A DNA stretch of 64,000 nucleotides, taken from positions 10,809 through 74,808 of the forward strand of contig NZ_JAYGIG010000122.1 in assembly GCF_034932105.1 (NCBI RefSeq), read 5' to 3'. Below are positions 27,701 to 34,636 of this stretch, piece by piece. Numbering within the stretch: position 1 is the first letter of the stretch; every line of letters starts with the position of its first letter. Source of the DNA: Leptothoe sp034932105. Its GTDB lineage: Bacteria > Cyanobacteriota > Cyanobacteriia > Phormidesmidales > Phormidesmidaceae. The notes beneath the pieces are model-generated. The model was not told the origin of the DNA. It searched no databases and was given only the letters and a program-made list of their open reading frames with translations. A program made the position numbers and the translations under genes.

Positions 27701-28662
27701 TGGCCGATCAGCCCACTGCCATTTATGGCTGGACTCGCTATGCTTGCTGGGTAATATTGGGAGCGTCTTACCTCCAGGCAGGGCTGAGCAAAATCTACTA
27801 CTCCGGCTTCTATTGGTGGGCTCCTGAAAATCTTAAATCCAAGCTCCTGTCCACGACACTGGAGCCCCTGCAAACCAACTGGGAAGTCTCCCTGCATTTG
27901 GTCAATGCCCCCGATATTATTTTTGCAATTTTGGGGATTTTGGGCATCTATGGTGAACTTGCCTACGGATTAGTGCTCTTCTCCCGGTGGGCCAGACTGA
28001 TCATGCCAGCGGCAATGGCAGCAATGCACCTCGGCATTATTTTCCTGCAGAATATTGTCTTTTTTGATCTGATTTTAGTTCAGCTCATATTCTACGATTA
28101 CACTACTATTCGGCGCTGGGTAGAGAGGCGTGGATGGTTCAAGTTTCTTCATCCCTCTGCCAGTTCTACGGAACCGGGACCGCAGCGGTCATATTTCTAT
28201 CCAATTGTGGTTTCGGTGCTGATTGTGAGTATGTCGTTCATTTGGTTGAAACATCGCGAGTACTACCCGTTAACCAGCCTGCAGATGTTCTCTGGCAATA
28301 ATACGTCAGGTGTAATTGGCTATAACAAGCTGGTGGCTAATTATGACTCTGGCGAAAGTGCTCAAATCTTTCCAGATAAGATTATCTATTCACCGATGAA
28401 CACCCGCTATCGTCTAACCTTTCGGGATTGCCAGTCTGACCAGCCTGACAAACTGAATAAGTGTAATAAGCTGCTGGAGGCACTGGGCACAGTGCACAAC
28501 CAAAAGGCTAAAACAGGCCCACAGATTGAGTCCTTGGAGGTACAGACGTGGGAATGGGACTATAAACAACAACCCAATGATGAAGACTATGGTGAGTTGA
28601 AGATCAGCCATTCCCTCAAGATATTAGATGACACATCAGCCGATATACAAGGAAAGCCCTGA
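24742..28662 (+). CDS. Giant fusion: BNR/YCF48-like beta-propeller ectodomain plus HTTM membrane domain
   Basis: A 1306-residue protein. After an N-terminal hydrophobic segment (FIGGLLLWSALFLVCCPQPAWA, about residues 43-64), residues 70-730 hold about a dozen repeats. They have the pattern LSPxYxxDxTxFxGxxxGLxKSTDxGxTWQ, as in sialidase/BNR and YCF48 propellers. From about residue 750 there are many hydrophobic helices. The segment YACWVILGASYLQAGLSKIYYSGFYWW and the following spans match HTTM domains (vitamin K-dependent carboxylase-like). A polar 150-residue C-terminal tail follows. The propeller probably faces the periplasm. No partner gene is adjacent; 170-bp direct repeats flank it. Confidence 0.82.
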   Translation: MPLACPEPSFFREPLNYIQQDKRLGVLQRKPYSSGWGRGVWQFIGGLLLWSALFLVCCPQPAWAHRPHDVVTQVKLSPTYSQDQTAYILVRDNLFKSTDGGDHWQRLFQGLDNRVSFSTLSIDAQSGRVMAVATRGSGVYRSEDGGQAWRSTNQGLNSLDIALVYLSPSDANFMLAAGAEGNLARTVDGGKTWTQVLDSKYVVSALAYGDDTLFAGEASGQLLRSDDQGKTWQPLVSVEGNVTALEASVDYAKDAILYVGTESSGIFALNTATQAITALNQGLADLRIQDIQTVPGDPNQLILSSWDRGISISIDGGQTWTDYPDGLVKDKMADDDEVTHFSEIALSNNFQADKTAFVGGFNGLYKSTDLGHTWQELETLSTETVISMDVSPNYGDDGTLAIATYVGKIMLSQDQGQTWRLAMEGVDIPRLNGNFETPYQDPRRFFDIAFSPSYASDQTLFTTTLWTKFLRSTNQGQSWSLHSLDQEARGLTLLLSPNFEADKTMFIGNQKGSVLRSTDAGKRFKEVAKLPWSRGNDSPSMAISPNFATDRTLYMVAETGVYKSTDAGQNWQSTTADQPLAELGSLQIVISPDYTQDQTIFVGSSTGLFKSTDAGASWQPVAIADFTPAQSLVEGVALSPNYGQDGTILVSLRGYGLFKSRDRAQTFSPIGDSRLAFARLPKLPCAGRPIQFSPNYAEDQTIFGFGAATPTDVFRSTDGGETWTVLTIPEVESSTKLGFAKSLGIATDIYRKRLIVFGCLGVLAAAGYALFRRIPFERMGSRQIRLLICLTGVMAAISWVAFERLVAPQQSAENGFLICLSFAALSWILTSTWFFRQFVGEATAESLGAIRIVTCGTLVLMTLWMEDLPSSALLPVEIRHSMGVIDYFYAIPGFEAFTRSQPSLQLFEWLTALVLILGTIGFRTRWMIPLGAFFYLILGGILRQYTWFYHTGLLPVYLLLVLSFSPCNDGLSVDRWLKQRRGQPVPVADQPTAIYGWTRYACWVILGASYLQAGLSKIYYSGFYWWAPENLKSKLLSTTLEPLQTNWEVSLHLVNAPDIIFAILGILGIYGELAYGLVLFSRWARLIMPAAMAAMHLGIIFLQNIVFFDLILVQLIFYDYTTIRRWVERRGWFKFLHPSASSTEPGPQRSYFYPIVVSVLIVSMSFIWLKHREYYPLTSLQMFSGNNTSGVIGYNKLVANYDSGESAQIFPDKIIYSPMNTRYRLTFRDCQSDQPDKLNKCNKLLEALGTVHNQKAKTGPQIESLEVQTWEWDYKQQPNDEDYGELKISHSLKILDDTSADIQGKP

Positions 28663-28670
28663 GGCAATCA

Positions 28671-28842
28671 GGCATGGTGCAAAAACTGGGGGGTTGAGGT
28701 TACACTTCCACGACGGAATAAACCATCCATTGACGATGGCTTGGCTGGCATGATGAAAACATTGGGATTAGGCCTGTTGGCAGCGCTCAAATCCGAGCAG
28801 TTCTAACCAATGGGGATGGCTTTGGCTCGTCATCAATTCTGT
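28671..28842. repeat. 170-bp direct repeat, copy B
   Basis: Second copy of the repeat at 24092-24262, same orientation, starting 8 bp after the stop codon of the giant gene. Identity is high by eye but with point changes and small indels. Confidence 0.85.
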
Positions 28843-28891
28843 GCAGGCCTGAAATAGCGATCAAAAGTATTGCCCTCTTTTGCTCCGAGCC

Positions 28892-29194
28892 TTAATTGCT
28901 CCCTAGGCAGTGGCGATGGACCAACTCCCCAGATCGCTTTAACTGGTTATACAGGTCTGACGGGCAGTCCTTCAAGGTTTGAGTCCAGGTGGCATCGTAT
29001 CCTTCCTTCAGCCGCCAGGTCTCCCATACTTGCTGGCCAAAGCGCCAGGTAGAAACGTTGAGTACGGCTAGGCCGTCTTCGCTGTAGTAGGAGTCAACGG
29101 AGCAGTAAAAGGGTACGAGCCAACCCAGATGACGGGAGCGGAGGGTATTTAGGGTTTGACGAGGGGATAGGCGGTGCTTAGTCATGGTCGTCAA
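28892..29194 (-). CDS. Small hypothetical protein
   Basis: A 100-residue protein (MTTMTKHRLSPRQTLNTLRS...) that I do not recognise. It is rich in Trp and Tyr (VPFYCSVDSYYSEDGLAVLNVSTWRFGQQVWETWRL) and has no signal peptide. Its 3' end touches the CCGAGCC segment that trails repeat copy B, so the C-terminus may be repeat-derived. Coding status is moderately likely. Confidence 0.5.
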   Translation of the reverse strand: MTTMTKHRLSPRQTLNTLRSRHLGWLVPFYCSVDSYYSEDGLAVLNVSTWRFGQQVWETWRLKEGYDATWTQTLKDCPSDLYNQLKRSGELVHRHCLGSN

Positions 29195-29311
29195 TATCAG
29201 GAACTCTTGGTGATTCCTGTATTCACCAAATACACTGCCTAATCATGAAAGCTGGTATAAAAGTTAACCCTGATTAATCATTGATAAATCTCAACCACCT
29301 ATTCTTAAATG

Positions 29312-29449
29312 GGGTATCAACCTAAGCCGGAAAATCCTGACTAGGTGGGGAATCAGGGGCCAGAAGCCAGAAGTCAGTGAGGCCCTGATTCCTGATTCCT
29401 GACTTCTGAATACTATCCTTGGGAGAACGCCCCGCTTTGAATTGTTACC
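29312..29449. repeat. 140-bp dispersed intergenic repeat, copy 1
   Basis: Matches 57777-57916 in inverted orientation. Both contain the self-complementary CAGAAGCCAGAAGTCAGTGAG and CTGACTTCTG segments and end near GAATACTATCCTT. A short ORF (29291-29521, minus) merely reads through the repeat; the other copy gives a similar spurious peptide. The rest of 29195-29690 shows no gene. Confidence 0.8.
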
Positions 29450-29690
29450 TCGCTCTACCTTGGACTGTAGTTGTCTCAGGTAGAGCGTCAACAGCCGATT
29501 TAGGGTTATGAATATATTCAATCCATGCGCTGAGCTTATACCCCTAGATCATTAAGATCAAAGGCTTTGGACTAGAATTGGACTACTTTTCTAACAATGT
29601 GTCGCCGATCCATTTCTCTGGTGAACAATCCAGGGCTAAAGTCCCCATGCTGCCGTTGAGTAGTTGCTCACCACAGCAACTCTCGAATAG

Positions 29691-29750
29691 GGCTAACGTT
29701 GGAGTTAAGCCGCGTGCCGTAGGCACGTCGGCTTGAACGACTGGTTAGGC
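29691..29750 (-). other. attC recombination site of the COQ4-like cassette
   Basis: On the minus strand it begins with core GCCTAAC and ends with GTTAGCC. Between them lie arms GTTCAAGCCGACGTGCC and GGCACGCGGCTTAAC that fold together. The folded plus strand leaves an unpaired T and G in its 3' arm, the extrahelical bases known from attC bottom strands. The arm sequence is close to the classical 59-base element of aadA cassettes. The orientation fits the minus-strand gene, whose stop codon lies within the GCCTAAC core. Confidence 0.88.
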
Positions 29751-30206
29751 CCCACTCGGCGCGCGTACGCCGTGTTCGGCCCAGATTTCTGCCAGCTGCA
29801 TGCTCTTGAGCCTGGCCAGTTCTTCGAATGCAATCTTCTTCTTCATTCGCATCGTGGCGAACGCGATTGCGAGAATTCTCGGCAGAGTGGTGAGCCAAGT
29901 CCCGACCAGTTTCAAGTGACCGATGCCAGACAGGACCTTTCGATGCTCAATGCTGGCTACGGCTTTGTGCATTTCGGCGATCTTGGCAGTGGTACCTAGC
30001 GCCATCCAGACGTGGGCCGCTATCTCGTCTTGCACTGACGTACCAAGACCGAAGATGACATGTACAGCGTCGTGCTGTTCGAAAGCCTGCGCTGCCACTG
30101 AGTTCATGGATTCGGTAACGGCTCCGTCGGGGTCGTCGGCCCTGCGCAAAAGTTCAATGGCTTCACTCAGTTTGAGCGAAGGTTGTGAGTACACAGGGAT
30201 CGACAT
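29745..30206 (-). CDS. COQ4-like protein (integron cassette gene)
   Basis: A 153-residue protein with HDAVHVIFGLGTSVQDE (about residues 47-63), an exact HDxxH-x11-E match to the metal-binding motif of the COQ4 family. In eukaryotes COQ4 takes part in ubiquinone synthesis. The remainder (EIAAHVWMALGTTAKIAEMHKA, then PRILAIAFATMRMKKKIAFEELARLKSMQLAEIW) is helical, as in that family. AGGAGA lies upstream of the ATG. Stop codon TAA is embedded in its attC site. Cyanobacteria make plastoquinone by another route, so the role here is unknown and it is likely acquired. Confidence 0.72.
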   Translation of the reverse strand: MSIPVYSQPSLKLSEAIELLRRADDPDGAVTESMNSVAAQAFEQHDAVHVIFGLGTSVQDEIAAHVWMALGTTAKIAEMHKAVASIEHRKVLSGIGHLKLVGTWLTTLPRILAIAFATMRMKKKIAFEELARLKSMQLAEIWAEHGVRAPSGA

Positions 30207-30254
30207 GACGGTTCTCCTGGTTGTGAAATTCAGAGGTGACGGCGTTTGTCTGGG

Positions 30255-30347
30255 GCCTAATGGCTGCGTTGACCGGGCGGCGACTAACCAACATTGATTT
30301 CAAAATTCGCGTGAACCGCCGCTCCGTGTCCAACGTTTTGTTCTGTT
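30255..30347 (-). other. Degenerate attC site of the lipoprotein cassette
   Basis: Arms GCGTTGACCGGGCGGCG and CGCCGCTCCGTGTCCAACG pair with small bulges around a 33-nt central segment. The left core reads GCCTAAT (consensus would be GCCTAAC) and the right core is poorly conserved. Its position, between the stop of the 30354 gene and the start of the COQ4-like gene, is exactly where a cassette boundary is expected. Recombination activity is doubtful given the changed core. Confidence 0.6.
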
Positions 30348-30353
30348 GCGATT

Positions 30354-30818
30354 TTAGTCAGGAGTGGATGTACTACGGTAGGCAACGATCGACCGTTCGC
30401 GGTCAACCCCAACCGTGGTTCCTGATTTGCGATACCATTCGGCAATGCCGTGTCGTTCAATTTCACCAGGCAGACCTTCTAACCATTCTGGTGCAGAGAC
30501 GTCACTCTTCTGGACATTTGCGGGAACCCAATCGTCTATTTCTGTTTCCGGAACTACAGCGATCAATTGGATGTCCCAATCCGATGGAGCCGGAACCATT
30601 CCGCCGCCATTGTTTTGGTACATGATGTCATAATCCAGTTTTTCATATGTGCGTCTGAATGTGACATACTTTTCAATGAACTGAATCCGGTCAGTCAATT
30701 CCGCACGTGCGACACTGGTTTCCGTGACCGATGCTGGCCCTGATTGTGAGCTTGAGCAACCCATCAACACAATGGACGTCAGCAACGGAACGAGCATTCT
30801 TCTCACAGTTTGATTCAT
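30354..30818 (-). CDS. Small lipoprotein (integron cassette gene)
   Basis: Starts MNQTVRRMLVPLLTSIVLMGCSSSQSG, a lipoprotein signal with Cys at about residue 20. The mature part of about 135 residues (ELTDRIQFIEKYVTFRRTYEKLDYDIMYQNNGGGMVPAPSDWDIQLIAVVPE) is unrecognised. An upstream in-frame ATG at 30857 would add 13 residues. The signal structure favours 30818. Stop lies just before the degenerate attC at 30255-30347. Function unknown; many cassette genes encode exported or lipid-anchored proteins. Confidence 0.65.
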   Translation of the reverse strand: MNQTVRRMLVPLLTSIVLMGCSSSQSGPASVTETSVARAELTDRIQFIEKYVTFRRTYEKLDYDIMYQNNGGGMVPAPSDWDIQLIAVVPETEIDDWVPANVQKSDVSAPEWLEGLPGEIERHGIAEWYRKSGTTVGVDRERSIVAYRSTSTPD

Positions 30819-30910
30819 AAGCGAATGACTTTTTAGCAACAGAACGTTGAGCGTCACCGGCGGTAGATTATATTGAAATTAGGCCAGAGGTTACCAGATC
30901 GCAATCTCTT

Positions 30911-30942
30911 GTAGGTTGGGTTGAGCGCACGAAACCCAACAT
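30911..30942. repeat. REP-like hairpin, left of RAYT gene
   Basis: GTTGGGTT / AACCCAAC stem with a short GAGCGCACGA loop, preceded by GTAG. The same hairpin, inverted, is at 31727-31757. Such hairpins are substrates for REP-associated tyrosine transposases, one of which is encoded between them. Confidence 0.82.
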
Positions 30943-31079
30943 GCGTAAAGCTTTACGTCGATCAATCGCCTCCCCGCAAACCATCATAACACCAACCCCT
31001 ACTACCCCATTTTTCAACCCATCCATTATTTCACATCGCAAATTGCCTACCCTAATACCCAACCCACTAGGCAACTCTC

Positions 31080-31622
31080 ATGCAATATCGCCGCGCCACC
31101 ACCCCCGGTGCCACCTACTTCTTCACAGTGGTAACCTACAACCGCCAACGCTTATTTGCCACCGATGAAACCATTCAGCTTCTCCGCTACGCCTTTCATC
31201 GGGTCAAACAAAGCCATCCCTTCGACATTGATGCAATTGTCATCTTGCCCGATCATCTCCATTGCCTATGGACAATGCCCGATGGCGATGCCGATTTCTC
31301 GACTCGCTGGCGATTGATCAAGACTGATTTCTCTCGTCATTGCCCTGAATTATACAAACGCAGACGTTCTTTGTCACGCTATCAAAAAAAGGAACAAGCC
31401 ATTTGGCAACGACGTTTTTGGGAGCATCAAATCCGGGACGAGCGCGATTTTGTGCGACATGTCGATTACATTCATTACAATCCAGTCAGCCATAGGCTAG
31501 TCAGCGCTCCTTGTGATTGGCCTTATTCGAGCTTTCATCGTTATGTTGAGCAAGGGGTATATTCAAAGGATTGGGGTGCTAGCGAAGACCTAGACTTGGC
31601 GGATGGGATTGGAGAGGAGTAA
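31080..31622 (+). CDS. REP-associated tyrosine transposase (RAYT, Y1/HUH family)
   Basis: A 180-residue single-strand transposase-like protein. Motifs: N-terminal YRRATTPGATYFFTVVTYNRQRLF, HUH motif in ILPDHLHCLWTMPDGD, KR-rich middle, and the catalytic Tyr region HVDYIHYNPVSHRLV. It ends with the family-typical WPYSSFHRYV. It lies between inverted REP hairpins at 30911 and 31727. RAYTs are usually domesticated rather than freely mobile. The element splits the cassette array between the lipoprotein and the Mrr-like genes. Confidence 0.93.
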   Translation: MQYRRATTPGATYFFTVVTYNRQRLFATDETIQLLRYAFHRVKQSHPFDIDAIVILPDHLHCLWTMPDGDADFSTRWRLIKTDFSRHCPELYKRRRSLSRYQKKEQAIWQRRFWEHQIRDERDFVRHVDYIHYNPVSHRLVSAPCDWPYSSFHRYVEQGVYSKDWGASEDLDLADGIGEE

Positions 31623-31726
31623 GATGAACATGGTTTTGTTGAGAAAAAGAGCGGGTATGATAATTGATTTAGCCTGAGCAAGAGTGTTCTAGGTACATCG
31701 ATTTGCCCGGCGCAATTGTCTGCAGT

Positions 31727-31757
31727 GTTGGGTTTCGCTCGCTCAACCCAACCTACG
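31727..31757. repeat. REP-like hairpin, right of RAYT gene
   Basis: GTGTTGGGTTTCGCTCGCTC followed by AACCCAACCTAC. It is the inverted partner of the hairpin at 30911-30942. The 31758-31860 remainder up to the next gene shows no attC that I can recognise. Confidence 0.82.
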
Positions 31758-31860
31758 AAGAGATCGCGATCGCTCTGCAAATGTAAGTAAAGCGATACTT
31801 AGCCAAATCAATAAGACTCACCACTTCTTTGAAATATTCTTCAGCTTGATGATCCTAAAA

Positions 31861-32715
31861 CTAGGAGCGGTGAACAAACGAAACTCCGATATTGGGACCT
31901 TGCTCAATATTTACATTATCAAATTGAATTACTCTTCCTCTAGTTTCGACATCGAACTTCGAGACGATTTGTGGGCGTATCACAGTATTTGAGAATTTTA
32001 CGCTAAGCTTTAAGCCTTGAATTATCACCCCATTTACTATTAATTGGCTCTCTTCAAAATCAACTTCCCCTTCTGCTTCGTAGTGATAAACTCCTGCAGG
32101 AAGGTTACCTGTAGGCTCTCTTGTAAGGCGCTCTTCCATAATTGATTGACCTTCCTTATCAACATAAGGCAAAAAATCTAGAAATTCCCCGTCAAGTTCT
32201 ACTGATAGGCTACGAGGATCTAGCTTGAGTAGATCATTTGAGCCCAAGCTGTTTGACCTAAAGAACATATCGATGTGTTCGATTTTAGGAACAATGAAGT
32301 GAAAGTTCGCCAGTGCAGAAGGCAAGGACAGAATTTCACTAGCTATAACCAACTCAATTCTTGGGTCAATCTTGGCTTGAGCACTGGCATATTTTCCAAA
32401 ACTTGTTGCAACAAAATAACCCTTTTGCGCTTTAATAATCTTAATCTTTTCTGAGAACACTATAATTTCGTTTTTTCCAATTGGGTCTTTCCAATTCTTA
32501 CATTCAAAAATGAAAATAGATTTGTAACCATGTCCTAAATCTATTTCAACATAGAGGTCTATTTCATGTTTTATGTTATCAACAACAATAACTTTCTTGG
32601 TTTCGATTGTAAAAATTGACTTCTCAAGTGAAGGATTTGTTTCTAGAATAAATCGCTCTATTAACTCAACAGCTTTCTCTAGCTTGTCACCTTTTTTTAT
32701 GGCGGTTTCTACCAT
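31861..32715 (-). CDS. Mrr-like PD-(D/E)XK nuclease-domain protein (cassette gene)
   Basis: A 284-residue protein. Its N-terminal half has a restriction-endonuclease-like core: HEIDLYVEIDLG, IFIFECKNWKDPIGKNEI (the E-x-K motif) and AQKGYFVATSFGKYASAQA. These match the Mrr_cat pattern. The C-terminal half (about residues 150-284) is beta-rich and unrecognised (YHYEAEGEVDFEESQLIVNGVIIQG). A strong AAGGAGA precedes the ATG. The gene lies in the integron, 60 bp from attC 32775-32860, which ends the preceding cassette. Possible role in defence against foreign DNA; no methylase neighbour. It lacks a visible attC of its own on the left side. Confidence 0.7.
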   Translation of the reverse strand: MVETAIKKGDKLEKAVELIERFILETNPSLEKSIFTIETKKVIVVDNIKHEIDLYVEIDLGHGYKSIFIFECKNWKDPIGKNEIIVFSEKIKIIKAQKGYFVATSFGKYASAQAKIDPRIELVIASEILSLPSALANFHFIVPKIEHIDMFFRSNSLGSNDLLKLDPRSLSVELDGEFLDFLPYVDKEGQSIMEERLTREPTGNLPAGVYHYEAEGEVDFEESQLIVNGVIIQGLKLSVKFSNTVIRPQIVSKFDVETRGRVIQFDNVNIEQGPNIGVSFVHRS

Positions 32716-32774
32716 GCCTTAATAATCTCCTTATAAAAGTCGATTCCCATACTAGGTGATCCCACCATGTTTCT

Positions 32775-32860
32775 GCCTAACGACCAAGATAAGCGGCAGC
32801 AGACAAATTTGACAGCCTCACCGAGATCTCTTAACCGTTCGCTTCATCGACTTGTTAGCT
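32775..32860 (-). other. attC site of the HEPN-like cassette
   Basis: An 86-bp element. The left core is GCCTAAC and the right core GTTAGCT. The internal arms AAGATAAGCG and CGCTTCATCG pair imperfectly. It lies between the stop codon of the 32885 gene and the start of the Mrr-like gene. The arms are weaker than in the sites at 33524 and 34196. Confidence 0.65.
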
Positions 32861-32884
32861 GGTGACCGCTCACATGCAGAAAAG

Positions 32885-33472
32885 TTAGGAGACGACTGCT
32901 TTATGAAGATACTTCTGAACATGCTCAACCATGTCCCATATGAAGTCATCCTCAATAACAAGATAGTGTATCGGAGATAATGACATTACAGTTATTCCAT
33001 TAATACAAGAATATTCATCCTCCTCATTGCTTGGGATATCACCACCGTGATGTATGAGTCGATTGCGTACTTTACGGAGAGAATCAATTCTATCTCGGCT
33101 ATCCTCCACACTAGTCAGATCAATGCCAGCATATTCGGTTAAATATTTATGATATCTATCAAAGTCATTTTCTGGTTTGTTAACAGCCTGGTATTTTTTA
33201 TAGGTTTTATCTAACTTCTTCTTCCCTCTTTGAAACTCGCAGATCTTCCTTAACCACCACTCTAATAGGCTGTAGGTATTGATTACCATATCAGGGATGA
33301 TGAGATGGGAAAATCCATGATAAGCCGCTTGTGACTCATCTGCATCTGCATCCTCCACCACAACTAGTGCAGTCCTTTCCTCATCAAGTGCTACTTTCAT
33401 TAAGTCGAACTTTTTACAGAAGTAATTTCTGAGACATTTGCAATCCCGATCAATTGCTTTTGTAAGCTTCAT
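32885..33472 (-). CDS. HEPN-like protein (integron cassette gene)
   Basis: A 195-residue, mostly helical, soluble protein. It contains RDRIDSLRKVRNRLIHHGGDI (about residues 122-142), whose RNRLIHH fits the R-x4-6-H motif of HEPN domains, many of which are RNases or toxins. Upstream, DMVINTYSLLEWWLRKICEF resembles the first helices of RiboL-PSP-HEPN-like proteins. I rate the HEPN call as plausible, not certain. No nucleotidyltransferase partner is adjacent, so it would be a solitary HEPN. Its attC (32775-32860) follows closely. Confidence 0.6.
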   Translation of the reverse strand: MKLTKAIDRDCKCLRNYFCKKFDLMKVALDEERTALVVVEDADADESQAAYHGFSHLIIPDMVINTYSLLEWWLRKICEFQRGKKKLDKTYKKYQAVNKPENDFDRYHKYLTEYAGIDLTSVEDSRDRIDSLRKVRNRLIHHGGDIPSNEEDEYSCINGITVMSLSPIHYLVIEDDFIWDMVEHVQKYLHKAVVS

Positions 33473-33523
33473 AGCATTTGAGGTTAAAATTTTTGATCAA
33501 AGTAATGGCAGCCTGGATAAGCC

Positions 33524-33609
33524 AGCTAACGTTCGCAATCACCGGACTCAAGCAACTCTTACTATCAATCAGCACACTTCAAAGTTCCGGTGCATTGCGG
33601 TTGTTAGAG
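33524..33609 (-). other. attC site of the 153-residue-protein cassette
   Basis: Plus-strand arms GTTCGCAATCACCGGACT and AGTTCCGGTGCATTGCGG pair perfectly except for one extra T and one extra C in the 3' arm. These are extrahelical bases on the same side as in the site at 29691. Flanking cores are AGCTAAC and GTTAGAG. Bulge placement shows the plus strand is the folded bottom strand, consistent with minus-strand cassette genes. Confidence 0.88.
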
Positions 33610-33618
33610 TGCGTAAAC

Positions 33619-34080
33619 TTAGACAAATATTTTCTGCAAATGCGTTCTCAGCTCGTCAATACTGTTCCATTTCTTCATCAAGTTGGGACTCTCTAACGAC
33701 TTTGCTTTTGTATCATACCAGCCCCATTCAGCTTGCATAACATCTTGGTCAGCAGGCATCATATCAACATTGCTAAAATCTGCGGCCCAACAAATTTTTG
33801 CCCAGCGAACTATGCCCCATGGCCCTAAATCCCATTGGGGTTTATCTTCATGATGTTCATTGCACAGCTCAACAACGTGAGTAAGATATCGCTTACTTTG
33901 CTTCGGAGGCTTCTGAGAAAGGATAATCAGAGAGCCTTTCGGCAAGTTGGAGGCATGAGCTTCTACGCCATCACCTCTCTTAAAATTTAGGGGGAAGTAA
34001 GAACAAACTGGATATTCTTTATATGCCCAATCCGTCTCATCATTAATATTTTTGATATATGCCAAACGAGCAAAGTCCAT
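33619..34080 (-). CDS. Hypothetical protein, possibly EVE/PUA-like (integron cassette gene)
   Basis: A 153-residue soluble protein. The segment KGSLIILSQKPPKQSKRYLTHVVELCNEHHEDK (about residues 49-81), with THVVE at its centre, resembles EVE/PUA-type modified-base-binding folds. This is a weak pattern match. The next part (WGIVRWAKICWAADFSNVDMMPADQDVM) is aromatic-rich. AGGTGGA precedes the start. Flanked by attC sites on both sides, it is a textbook single-gene cassette. Confidence 0.62.
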   Translation of the reverse strand: MDFARLAYIKNINDETDWAYKEYPVCSYFPLNFKRGDGVEAHASNLPKGSLIILSQKPPKQSKRYLTHVVELCNEHHEDKPQWDLGPWGIVRWAKICWAADFSNVDMMPADQDVMQAEWGWYDTKAKSLESPNLMKKWNSIDELRTHLQKIFV

Positions 34081-34195
34081 GATTCCACCTGATCAATTGA
34101 GAGAAGTGAATACTAAAAGTCAGCCTAAAACAGTAACAATCTTAATCTTGCCAGAATTCAAATCCAACAAGCTAATCCATAACGAAAATCTAGCA

Positions 34196-34281
34196 CTCTA
34201 ACGTTCCTGGTCAGCGGTTGCAGATACCTTTGCAACATCACAAGCGGCTTTGGTCAATCCGCTGCACCAGGGTTGTTAGAC
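34196..34281 (-). other. attC site of the amidase/holin-like cassette
   Basis: Plus-strand arms TTCCTGGTCAGCGG and CCGCTGCACCAGGG pair with a single extra C in the 3' arm. Cores are CTCTAAC on the left and GTTAGAC on the right. It lies between the stop of the 34377 gene and the start of the 33619-34080 cassette gene. Confidence 0.85.
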
Positions 34282-34376
34282 TGCGCCACAATAGGAGAAT
34301 CGATTACCCCTCATCTCTCTCGGAAATTACAACAACATAGCTCGGCGATTGCACCGCTCAACCTATCTTTTAGTCA

Positions 34377-34613
34377 TCAGTCACCATTTGGTCTGGGAGC
34401 TAGCCGATTACCAGCATCGTCTCTGGGATTTGAAAGAGGAGTGACTTGAGTGCGAGTAAGAAAGGATAGCAATGCAGCAGTGAAGGCATATAAAGCCCCT
34501 AGCTGACTCTCCTGCAATTGAAGAACGCCAAACGCCACTAGCAAAGGAAAGAGTGCTTGAATAAGCCCCTGAAATAAGACTGGCTCTTGCCTTATCTGCT
34601 TGAATAACCCCAT
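34377..34613 (-). CDS. Small holin-like membrane protein (integron cassette gene)
   Basis: A 78-residue protein with two hydrophobic stretches: LIQALFPLLVAFGVLQL (about residues 16-32) and GALYAFTAALLSFLT (about 39-53). A polar, Asp/Arg/Asn-rich C-terminus follows. This resembles small membrane proteins encoded beside phage endolysins. It follows the amidase gene by 23 bp within the same cassette, supporting a holin-like role. Direct evidence of pore formation is absent. Confidence 0.62.
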   Translation of the reverse strand: MGLFKQIRQEPVLFQGLIQALFPLLVAFGVLQLQESQLGALYAFTAALLSFLTRTQVTPLSNPRDDAGNRLAPRPNGD

Positions 34614-34636
34614 GACAAAACCTCAATATTTTAAAT

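Noticed and set aside
29291..29521. Minus-strand 76-residue ORF with a look-alike at 57763-57954
   Set aside because: The peptide similarity is explained by the dispersed DNA repeat that both ORFs cross, not by a gene family.
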